Source of the DNA: Daedaleopsis sinensis
Lineage: Eukaryota > Basidiomycota > Agaricomycetes > Polyporales > Polyporaceae
Reading direction: 5' to 3'
Length of the DNA stretch: 64,000 bases
NCBI GenBank assembly: GCA_033807695.1
Contig: CM066304.1
Location: 682,001 to 746,000 of the forward strand
Shown: piece after piece, positions 54,834 through 64,000 of the stretch
How positions within the stretch are numbered: position 1 is the first letter of the stretch
How the letters are laid out: every line of letters starts with the position of its first letter
Made by a program: the position numbers and the translations under genes
The notes under the pieces: model-generated
The model's input: only the letters and a program-made list of their open reading frames with translations
Told to the model about the DNA's origin: nothing
The model's database searches: none

Positions 54834-57800
54834 CTACTTGGACGCCCTCAGGACCATGTCCTCCAGCCCAATCGCCCGATAGACCCCATTGCCATCGGCT
54901 GCCCAAACCGCGTCGTCCAGCACGTACACGAGGATGCCGCCCTTCCCGTCCGCACTCGGCGACACCCGGTACAGGGGCATCCGCGATTCCTCGTGCGCCT
55001 TGCCGGTGGGTACAAACAGCAGGTTGTGCGACGACGCAAAGTCCTCCACAATCGACCGGAACGTGATCTCTTGAGTGCGAGCAGGCCGTGCCTTCTCCTT
55101 GGGTTTCGCGGCGAGTGCGGGCGTCACTCCGGCCGAGGGCGAAGCGCTGTGGTCGGGGCGGGGCAGACGTGTCGCAGCCTCCGGTCCGAGTTCCAGCGCC
55201 TTGTTCATCAACTGCAACCCGCGCGTGAAGCCCTGCGCGATCCCGGGCATGCCCTGTACGTCTTCCGAGAACGTGTCTTTCCAGAATGAATACCACCTTG
55301 AGACCTCTTCGAAGCTCGGGCTCGGCTGAATGAGCCAGATGTATAGGACGTCGAGCCACTTCGGGAAGAATTCCTTCTCGAGAATTTGAGAGATGATGGA
55401 CGGACGGAGGAGCTGCTCCCACGACATAACGTCTTGCAGCGGTTGCATGTCTTGTTGAGGGGGGTTGACTCGGAAGTCATCCCGGAGGCGCGAACCGAGC
55501 TTAGGCACGATATACTTGAGGAGCATCGTATCCCACTCGCCGGCATCGAAAACCTAAGGAACACTTAGCCAAGCTTACCAACCTGAGGAATGTATGCTCA
55601 CATCTTTCCAAACTTTGAGATCTTGCGGAATAGCATCAGCAGGTGTCCAGCCTCTGAGGACGCTCTTGACCTTCCGTCTTGCATCGCCCAGCACGTCTTC
55701 GAGACGAAGGCCAACGTGCGGTAGCCAAGGGAACACGAGTGTCTGCAACGCTACCTTGCTCTTCCGCGGGCTCCAGTCACCAACCGCCTTATGCACCTTC
55801 GGCAGCACGAGCTGGTCGAAGAAATTATCCCTGATGAACGGCGGCAAGAACGAGGACCACGCTTCGTACAGTCGTACTGCGGGTACAGGATCTTCGGGTG
55901 ACCAATCGTTGTTCAACGACGATCGAACACGAGGAAGCCAGGTGTTCCACAGGAGGCTCTCATACGGTGTCATTGGTTTGTCTCTACCCGGCCAGAGGTG
56001 TGCGATCAGTATAAATCTGAACGCGAGTGAAAGACCGTTACGTACTCAACGATAGGAGCAGACACAACAGTGCTACTGCCGTACACCTGGACTTGAAATC
56101 GTGGCTGGCCTTCGGCAGCAGTCATCTTGAGAGCGCGTCGCCATGCTCGGAAGTTGGCGGTGAAGGCGGTAGGGTTATCGAGAGGTTGCCAATGAGTGAG
56201 CATCCTCCGGATCTGAATACATACATCAGCGATAATGTTGGTAGCGTTCACAAAACCTCTTACAACTGGTGCAATGGCCGCCACAACAACTTCGTCCAAA
56301 CGATATCTATCGAACTCCTGCGCGCACTGACCGAGCAGTTTATCGAATCCAACCGAGAAGGGTTCCAACGAAGCCTCGTAAGTAGATGCCGCTTCGCGTG
56401 CTTGCGTGTTGATCTCGTTGACGATGAGGTTCATCTGCTGCATACGCGAGATTACTTCATAACTATTAGCGATCGCCTCACCTTGACCAACATCAAGTGG
56501 ATACTCACGTTCTGCCTCTTCGTCGACCTGCTTCCGCAGCCGGGCGTCTTCAGCGCGTATCCATTTCTTGCGTTCCTCAAGAGCTCGAGCTTCTCGTGCT
56601 AGGCCGTCCAGATCGGTGCGGCACGATTCAGTGATGAGGCGAAGGTTGTGGCGGATTTCGGGAAGACGCATAGGGTCGGTGCTTGGCGTCCATGACGCCA
56701 TCGAAACATCGGCCAGCGAAGACACTTCGCGCAGCTGTAACGTATCTATATGTTATCAGCTTGAGATGGCAACATGCACAGAACACTCACTGTTGCACCA
56801 GTAGCGTCGATGATAGGCCCGACACCAGCTTGCGAAGCATCCTGTCCCGCTTCCGCGACGATCTCCTCGTACGTCTTGTGCTCGACGCGAGTCTTCCGTT
56901 TCTTTGGTTGCTTCCAAGCCTCCGTCCTCGCCTCATGTGCCTTCGCCGCTTTGCGAGCCTTGCGCGCGGCCCCCTTCGACTCTTCCTCGTCGTCACTGAC
57001 AATTTCGCCCCGCCGACGTGCCTCGGCCTTGGACTGCTCGGTCTTCTCTCTGAAGCCCTTGAATGCGAGACCCATACCTTTAGGACGAAGTTTGCTCTCC
57101 ACAGGCGCCACGATGCCCTCCCCTGTCGTTCCCAAACCTTGACCTGTTTGCCAGCCCATCTTCGCGAGCATGCGCGCACCGAAAGTACTGGATATCTTGC
57201 TAAAGTGGGCCTGCTCGGGACCAGTGAGCGGTGTGGAAGAGCGGGTTGCGGGATTGCTCCCAGTGCGAACGAAAGCTCGCTGTGTGCGAGCAGCTCCAAA
57301 GGCTGTCGGAAGGTCGCCAGGAGTAGTGGGCGCAGGGGATGGGGATGTCGAAACCGGGGTAGACGTCGGAGGTTCTGTTGCTGCAAGTCGTGAAGACCCA
57401 ATGCCGCCTTTCGCAAACATCGGTGAGGATAACGAGGATCCAATGCCTGCCTTGGAGAACGCTGGTGTTGCGGAGGAGCTACCGATGCCTGCCTTTGACG
57501 AACCTATCCCGCCTTTCCTCGCTCCGAGACCTAACCCTCCAAACTGTGGCCTAGCATCTTCTTCTTCAGCTTCTTCATCGTGCTCTCTGGGAGAAGGCGG
57601 CTTCGAGGACTCTGAGTCAGAAGGTTCATCTGCATCTGCATCCTTCTCGGGAGCATCATTGTCCTCTCCCATCGGCACGTCTTCGTCCAGTGACACCTTC
57701 ACAGCTGATGTTACGAAAGCCGGAGCCTTGGCGCGAGTCTTCGCTTTGCGCCTAGCCACCCTCTCATCCGCGTCCTCATCCTCGTCTTCGCTTGCAAAGA

Positions 57801-57984
57801 CACCGTATATAGCATCCTCCTTCGCGTTCTTGCGCCTCCGTTTGGCGCGGTAAGGGTTCTCAAAGAGTTCGCGTTCAGCACGTGTGTCGGGGTCGTTGTC
57901 GTCGAAGTGAGGTTCGTCAAAGTCAGAACCAGGAGATGAGTCAGAGTCGTCGTCCTCAAGAAGCTGCCGTTTCCTCCGGCCCAT
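54834..57984 (-). CDS. G-patch spliceosome disassembly factor TFIP11/Ntr1-like
   Basis: Nuclear factor that works with the Prp43 helicase to take apart post-splicing lariat spliceosomes. Start 57,984: MGRRKRQLLEDDDSDSSPGS, an acidic N-terminus with FENPYRAKRRRKN (the TIP N-terminal region). A glycine/serine repeat zone has KAGIGSS-type units. The G-patch is FGARMLAKMGWQTGQGLGTTGEGI, then VESKLRPKGMGLAF. Basic linker. The GCFC domain begins around GLAREARALEERKKWI and includes PMTPYESLLWNTWLPRVRSS, WSSFLPPFIRDNFFDQLVLP, FPWLPHVG and FFPKWLDVLYIWL. The C-terminal MPLYRVSPSADGKGGILVYV is also family-typical. About seven exons; ends at 54,834, 290 bp after the UFD4 start. Shares a short divergent promoter region with the eS4 gene. 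Confidence 0.92.
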
Positions 57985-58213
57985 CCTGAGCACAAGTATA
58001 GAGCGCAAGTATAGAGCACTGTAGAGGTTAGGTACAAGTCTAGACGTCACATGGGCGCTCAGTGGCCAAACGCCCGGATTGTGACTCCGACCAACTCCGA
58101 TTGATGGGACTCGGCAGTCTCCACTGAGCTGAACGCTATCGAAGTTTTGGAACCGCTGTACCAGCAAACGAGGCCGACGCCGCCGCCAACGTCAAGACCG
58201 CAAGACATCCAAC
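57985..58213. promoter_or_regulatory. Divergent promoter region, TFIP11-like / eS4
   Basis: Only 229 bp separate the two divergent start codons, so both promoters must lie here. No TATA box is obvious. Confidence 0.5.
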
Positions 58214-59381
58214 ATGGTCAGTATGCTGCTGCACGTCGTTGGGGCCATCCGTGGAGAATCTGGTGGTAGAAAGGCTGCACCTCGCATGCTGGAGGGGTGG
58301 ATGCTGCTCTTGGTCCCTGGATGCACTTCGCACTCTACCCCGACTCTCAGTTCACTTGGACGACCCTGGCGACTCTTCTCCCTGTCGAACCTCATGCTGA
58401 TTATTCTCCATGTCTTTCCTAGGCCCGTGGACCCAAAAAGCACTTGAAGCGTCTCGCTGCGCCGTCATCATGGATGCTGGACAAGCTTAGCGGCACTTAC
58501 GTGCGTATATGCCGAATTTACAGCTTTCGCACTCTCTGAACATCCCCCCTTCATTGCTAGGCTCCCCGCCCTTCCCCCGGTCCCCACAAGCTCCGCGAAT
58601 CCCTCCCCCTTACCATTTTCCTCCGCAACCGCCTGAAGTATGCTTTGACTGGTCGGGAGGTCACTGCCATTGTCATGCAGCGCCTGATCAAGGTCGACAA
58701 CAAGGTCAGGACCGACCCCACCTACCCTGCAGGTTTCATGGGTGAGTCGCGATCCGCGTGAGGAGGCTTGCCATATATGAATTGTGTTATCCAAGATGTC
58801 ATCTCTATCGAGAAGTCTGGCGAGCACTTCCGTCTCCTCTACGACGTCAAGGGCCGCTTCACGATCCACCGCATCACCCCCGAGGAGGCGACATACAAGC
58901 TCCTCAAGGTCCGTAAGGTCGCCATCGGTAACAAGGGCGTTCCGCACATCGTCACCCACGACGGCCGTACCATCCGTTACCCCGACCCGTTGATCAAGGT
59001 CAACGACACCGTCCGTTTCGACCTCGAACAGGGCAAGATCACGGACTTCGTCAAGTTCGACACCGGAAACCTTGTCTACATCACTGGTGGTCGTAACAGG
59101 GGTCGTTGTGGTGTCATCACGCACCGCGAGAAGCACATCGGTGGCTTCGACATCGTCCATGTCAAGGATTCGCTGGACCGCACATTCGCGACACGGTACG
59201 TCTGAAATCACCACTTCATAGCCCGTCTGGTGCTTACATGTATGATGTCAGGATCTCCAACATTTTCGTCATTGGGGAGGGTACCAAGGCCTGGGTGTCG
59301 CTGCCCAAGGGCAAGGGTATCAAGCTTACTATTGCCGAGGAGCGTGATGTTAGGAGGAAACAGCGCGCTGCTGAGCAATAG
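58214..59381 (+). CDS. RPS4: 40S ribosomal protein eS4 (RPS4)
   Basis: Small-subunit ribosomal protein with an S4-like RNA-binding domain, a central domain and a KOW motif. The first coding exon is just ATG (58,214-58,216), followed directly by a gt donor. Exon 2 (58,426-58,500) gives [20 protein letters not shown], the diagnostic start of eS4. Exon 3 (58,561-58,741): [20 protein letters not shown] and [13 protein letters not shown]. Exon 4 (58,796-59,195): [34 protein letters not shown] and [15 protein letters not shown]. Exon 5 (59,252-59,381): [20 protein letters not shown], ending AAEQ. Length about 260, as expected. All junctions keep frame; identification is certain. Confidence 0.97.
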
Positions 59382-59811
59382 ACGGGTCGTTACTGTGTTG
59401 CTATGTCTTTGCTCACCCTCTACGTATGCATGCCCATGCGCCTGTCTGTATGCCACTAGTACGCCATCCAAAAATTTAGCATGCATGATCCTTGTACTAC
59501 TTAATTACGGTTTGTCAGGTGTGTTTTCATTCGGCGCAAAATGTCATGTCACAGTGTACATAGCAGCTAAAATGTGTCCACCACGGACGTCAGGGGGGGG
59601 AGTTCGTTCGAGTCTTTGTTGGATCGGTCATCGCCGATCGGTCAGAGTGACGAGCGCTTCACTCAACTTCCCGATCGCTTTCAGCCTGTTCAACTTGTTC
59701 TGAACCACCTCGCTCATCCTCCCCTGCTGCACTCAGGTTGCCATGCCCTTAGTACTTATCTGCTAATTCTATTCTAATTTCACTTTACTCTGCCGTCGCC
59801 CAGTTCAAGAC
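59382..59811. other. Intergenic between eS4 and PSO2-like gene
   Basis: Tandem genes. Contains a T/A-rich eS4 3' region, an eight-G run near 59,593-59,600 and the upstream region of the PSO2-like gene. No gene seen. Confidence 0.5.
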
Positions 59812-62612
59812 ATGTCGAAGAAACGCAAGGAGACCACTCAGTCTTCGACCCTACTCGATTTCTTCGGCAATCGGGCATCCGTGTCTGGTGTACGAGATGT
59901 CAAGAAACAACGACGAAGTCATGCTGCTCAGAGCAAGCCAGCGGCAGTAGTCAAAGCAGAGCCACATGAGGATGTGATCGTCATAGACTCTTCCGACGAG
60001 GACTCGGACGACGCTATCGAAATCAGCGCTATTCGACCCGCTCCTAAGCCCGCCGCCCCCGTTCTATGCAAGACAGAGGCTCAGTATGCCTCACCCGTCC
60101 TTGAAGACCTTAGTGCGATCGCATGCTCTTCAATGCCCACCTGTGAGACTGACGGTGGGGTTGAAGGCTTGAACCTTCAACATAAGCCTGCCATCGTCCA
60201 ACCTGAACCTGTTGCCACAAGGCTCGACTCTCCCTCGACGCTTGCAAGAGACGAAGCAGCAAGCAGAGAGGCGTCGCCGTTCGGGTTCCCTTCGATACTC
60301 GCCGGCGCAAATCAAACTGAGGCTGCTGTACCACCGCCGAGCGCACCCGACTGCTCACACGATGACACGGGCGAAAGAGCAACTTCCCCGGTCGCTGCAC
60401 AATCACATTCAACTGAGGAACCCTCAGGAGACGGGGTTTGGGGCACGGGCGACGATGAGTTGGAACTCGACGATTACGGCATACCTCAACTCAAGACCGA
60501 GGAGACAGAATCTGTCGACATAGACCTCACCTTGGACGATGACGAGGGACTCTCAAGCAGGGATGAGAAGCCGGTGGAGAGTTGTCCGTTGTGTGAGAAG
60601 CGACTCACGGGCTTCAGCAACACTGTGAGTATCCATCTCCTCGACTATTTGTCAGGGGCATTGACGAAGAAACCGAAGGAAATCCATGACCACGTCGACG
60701 CCTGTCTGAACATGTTAGCAGAGACCCCAGAAACGGCCGTTGCCTGTCAACCCTCAACCTCCTCTAAGTCGACACAGCTTCGACCCCTGTCCTCTCTGCA
60801 GACACCTACATTGTCGCACCCAGGCCCATCCAAGTTAGCGGTGAAGGAGGAAGCAGACGACTCGAATGTGTTCTCCACTCTCATGACATCCTACAAGGAG
60901 AACGAAGCTTGGAAAGAAGCGTCCGTTGCAGAAGATAGGAATTTCCGGCCTACGAAGGCGAATCGACGGAAAGCGCCCTTCTACAAAGTGATGCAGGGCA
61001 TGCCCATCGCCGTGGACGCCTTCCGCTATGGAGCCATACCCAATGTGACTGCCTACTTCCTCACGTACGCTCCCACAATTCATATATTCTCGTGAGTAGT
61101 GCTCATCTCGACTAACAGTCACGCTCACTCCGACCACTACACCAACCTTTCCGCGAAGTGGGAAAACGGTCCTATCTACTGCTCGCAAGGAACGGCCAAC
61201 CTCATCATCCACATGCTCGGCGTCGACCCTAAGTGGGTATGTGCTCTGCCTATGAATGTTGCGACCACAATACCAAATACGGGGGGCGTGCAAGTAACGC
61301 TGATCGAGGCTAATCACTGTATGTGTGCGACACACTCGCACCGACCATCGGCTAACGTCGACTCGTATGTTAGGTCCTGGATCGTGCCTATTCTTGTTCG
61401 AAGGGAAGCAGACGATCAACGCGGGCGACAGCGCGTACAACTCACCTGCTGTCGGGTCAACTAAGGCGTTCAGGTACTTGCATTGTGGGGACTTCCGAGC
61501 GTGTCCGGAACATGTACTGCATCCCGCCATCAAGGGTAAACGCATTGACCACGTTTACCTCGACACCACCTACCTCGACCCCAAGGTAAGTTACCTTGTT
61601 CAGTCTGCAAAGGACATACTCTGATCTCAATGGCAGTATTGCTTCCCCCCACAACCTCTGGTTGTGTCGGCATGCGCTGAACTGGCGAAGCGACTCGTGC
61701 AGGGGAGGGGTCCTGAAGATACCGATCCTGGAGAGGTGAAGCCGCGTATGATGACAGGTTGGTTCACGCGCATAGAGAAGAACGAGAAGGGCAAGGAGAA
61801 GGCAGCTCCTTCGTCCGAGAAGGTCCTGATCGTTGTAGGGTAAGTGTCGTCGCTTAAGCCTTGACGTCTCCTCTGACAGATGATTTAGCACGTACTCCAT
61901 CGGGAAGGAACGCATTGTTAAGGGTGAGCCACCCAACCCTCTCTGCATGCGGTCCTTTGCTCAACTTTAAATCAGCGATCGCGAAAGCTCTAGACACGAA
62001 GGTGTACTGTGACGCGCGCAAGGCTGCGATCCTGCGGTGTCAGTCTGATCCGGAGCTGGACGCCCTCCTGACGACCGATCCCCGCGCGGCCGGCGTCCAC
62101 CTCGTCCCTCTGGCCGTCATCGCCTCCGACCGACTGAAGACGTACATGGAGCGGTGGAAGGGCTACTACACCAAAGTGATCGGGTTCAGACCAACCGGGT
62201 GGACGTACGTATCGGCCATTCGTGTTCTTTCTTGACTGCTAGCGTCGAAGCTGTCGCTAAATACCGCTTCTGCAGATACACGCCGCCCAAGGGCACCGAC
62301 ACGCTCCCTGCGATACCCACCGTCATCTCGCGGTCTCAGAGTCGGACCTTTACGCATGCGAACCTACAACCTATGCGCAATTCAACGTCCGCGCTGGCGG
62401 TGTATGGGGTCCCGTATTCTGAGCATAGCTCGTTCTTCGAACTGACATGCTTTGCTCTCTCGTTCGACTGGGGTCGGATGATCGCGACGGTGAATGTTGG
62501 GAGCGAGGCTTCGCGCGGAAAGATGGCCAAGTGGGTGGAGAAGTGGGAAGCTGAGCGGAAGAAGCGGGGGCTAGTCGAGGTGGTAGAATATCGTTCAAAG
62601 GAGTACTGGTAG
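59812..62612 (+). CDS. PSO2: DNA interstrand-crosslink repair nuclease PSO2/SNM1-like
   Basis: Nuclear 5' exonuclease of the metallo-beta-lactamase/beta-CASP family, needed to repair interstrand crosslinks. Start 59,812: MSKKRKETTQSSTLLDFFGN, which resembles a PCNA-binding box but with Ser at the usual Gln position. A long acidic, disordered region follows. The UBZ4-type zinc finger is CPLCEKRLTGFSN with HVDACL. Then FYKVMQGMPIAVDAFRYG and, after an intron, the metal-binding HAHSDHYTNLS (HxHxDH), IEANHCPGSCLFLFEG, YLHCGDFRA and YLDTTYLDPKY. The beta-CASP part includes VVGTYSIGKER, VYCDARKAAILRC, VPLAVIASDRLKTYM and a final exon with VPYSEHSSFFEL. About eight exons; ends YRSKEYW. No break found. 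Confidence 0.93.
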
Positions 62613-62711
62613 ATGCTACGAAGGCGTCACTTACGAGTAATAGATCTAGAAGCTTGAAAAACAAATGGAAAGCGGTTGTCTAGAAGACAACAAGTAAAAA
62701 GAATCACACAA

Positions 62712-62795
62712 GGGCCTGGCCGGGAATTGAACCCGGGACCTCCTCCAAATGCAGTAAAGCCCTAAGAAGGAATCATACTACTAGACCACCAGGCC
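62712..62795 (-). tRNA. trnP-AGG: tRNA-Pro(AGG) with a 12-bp intron
   Basis: On the reverse strand the 84-bp gene folds as acceptor GGCCTGG/CCAGGCC, D arm GTCTAGTAGTATGAT, anticodon stem CCTTC/GGAGG with loop TTAGGG plus T, and T arm CCGGG TTCAATT CCCGG. The anticodon AGG is at 62,761-62,763 (reverse). A 12-bp intron (62,748-62,759) sits right after position 37, the canonical eukaryotic place. The discriminator base is C. The B box GGTTCAATTCC and A box (TGGTCTAGTAG) are present. Confidence 0.95.
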
Positions 62796-62918
62796 GATAT
62801 TCTGACAGGATTTGTGGCACGTCTGACTCTTGTGAGGCGTGCACTTAACGAGCGCTGTAACGCGTCCAGCTGAGGCTTACGCGTCGAACGCGCGTTCACT
62901 GTTCAGTCCGATACTACC

Positions 62919-64000
62919 ATGTCTTCCACACTGGCCTCTACATCTACACATACCATGGACCAGAGGAAGAAGGATGCCCTCAAGGGCTACAGAGAGGTAG
63001 CTGCGCTGCCAAAAAGACTGTCCCGATAGCACTGACTTCAAGTGCTGTAGAAAATGCGGCAACATGAGAACAGCAGCACAAACCTCAAGAATCGTCAGTG
63101 GTTCATTAATATTGTTGCTTATGCCGGCTCTCATCGCTGCTACTTGAACAGTGAGGTTCTCGCTCAAGGATCTGGAGAAAGAGTTTGAGAAGACTGAGGA
63201 TGACATCAAGGCCGTACAATCGGTCGGTCAGATTATTGGCGAAGTCATGAAGCAGCTGGACGATGAGAGATGTACGTTATCCCACCTACTCTCTGTGCCT
63301 CTTCGAGTGTTGAACAAAGGTGCTCGCAACACTCTCAGTCATCGTGAAAGCTTCGTCCGGACCGCGCTATGTCGTGTCCTACCGCCCCACACTACCAGTC
63401 GCGAAGCTGAAGATGGGCACGCGCGTTAGTCTCGACATGACCACCCTCACAATCATGCGGATCCTGCCACGAGAGGTGGACCCAATGGTGTACAAGATGA
63501 GCTTGGAAGATCCTGGAGGGGCTAGCTTCGCGGGTATCGGCGGTCTCGGAGAACAGGTCCGCGAGTTGCGCGAGGTGCGTCTTCCTTTTATTCGTCTCTC
63601 CACCCGTATCCGACGTTCTTCCCGTATGCTATGGCTAGGTCATCGAGCTTCCCTTGTTGAACCCCGAACTCTTCGTCCGGGTGGGCATCAAACCACCGAA
63701 GGGTGTGCTGCTCTACGGGCCACCAGGAACCGGCAAGACCCTGCTCGCGCGCGCGGTGGCGGCGACTCTGAACACCAACTTCCTCAAGGTCGTGTCTAGC
63801 GCGATTGTCGACAAGTACATTGGCGAGTCTGCGCGCGTGGTGCGCGAGATGTTCGGGTACGCGCGCGAGCACGAGCCGTGCGTCATCTTCATGGACGAGA
63901 TCGACGCTATTGGTGGACGGCGATTCTCCGAGGGCACGAGTGCGGATCGAGAAATCCAGCGGACGCTCATGGAGGTGCGTGATACTCAGGCCGTGTCGAG
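62919..64000 (+). CDS. RPT4: 26S proteasome regulatory ATPase RPT4 (PSMC6), cut by window edge
   Basis: AAA+ ATPase subunit of the 19S base that unfolds substrates for the 20S proteasome. Start 62,919: [20 protein letters not shown]. Short N-terminal exons lead to a coiled coil ([20 protein letters not shown] and [17 protein letters not shown]). The OB domain reads [17 protein letters not shown] and [20 protein letters not shown]. The ATPase part has [34 protein letters not shown] (split by an intron), Walker [36 protein letters not shown], and Walker [21 protein letters not shown]. It then runs to a donor after RTLME near the window end. At least five introns. The 3' part, with the sensor and arginine-finger exons, lies outside. 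Confidence 0.96.

Noticed and set aside
58468..59214. 248-codon frame antisense to ribosomal protein eS4
   Set aside because: It opposes one of the most conserved proteins and crosses its introns; no domain features.
1..64000. CRISPR arrays or prokaryotic operon signals
   Set aside because: No spaced direct repeats were found and every recognised gene is eukaryotic with spliceosomal introns.

Overview
The window looks like the genome of a wood-decay-type basidiomycete (Agaricomycetes, Polyporales-like; inferred). Nearly every gene is split by many introns of about 50-60 bp with gt...ag borders. Coding DNA is GC-rich at third positions. Several families are typical of that group: DUF6533 membrane proteins, expanded F-box proteins, fungal laccase and FunK-like kinases. 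There is also a Ty1/Copia retrotransposon and an intron-containing tRNA-Pro.

Layout. Position 0.8-1.4 kb holds a six-exon gene for the splicing factor PHF5A/Rds3. From about 1.8 to 47.6 kb lies an accessory region. It contains a 463-bp MITE (TA target duplication, perfect 53-bp inverted ends); a secreted carboxylesterase next to a short-chain dehydrogenase (SDR); DUF6533 gene 1; a nearly intact Copia element (10.5-15.9 kb); and a large inverted duplication. The duplication runs F-box 1, methyltransferase 1, DUF6533 gene 2, methyltransferase 2 (reverse), F-box 2 (reverse). After it come a broken laccase 3' fragment, a kinase-like gene with an early stop, a small hypothetical gene, DUF6533 gene 3, a direct duplicate of the esterase/SDR pair in which only the last esterase exon survives, a third F-box gene, a sugar transporter, an alcohol acetyltransferase-like gene and DUF6533 gene 4.

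From 47.9 kb to the end the window is dense housekeeping sequence: a HECT ubiquitin ligase of the UFD4/TRIP12 type, the spliceosome disassembly factor TFIP11/Ntr1, ribosomal protein eS4, the crosslink-repair nuclease PSO2/SNM1, tRNA-Pro(AGG) and the proteasome ATPase RPT4, which runs off the right edge.

How the parts relate. Two core spliceosome proteins (PHF5A, TFIP11) and two ubiquitin-proteasome proteins (UFD4, RPT4) flank the island, but nothing shows they are co-regulated. The accessory part is shaped by duplication, both inverted and direct, by transposition and by gene decay. The methyltransferase copies in the inverted repeat look far more alike than the F-box copies beside them, which suggests recent homogenisation. 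Exon borders were placed by eye from splice consensus, paralog comparison and reading frame. They are best supported for PHF5A, the esterase, the SDRs, eS4 and the F-box first exons, and are approximate elsewhere.
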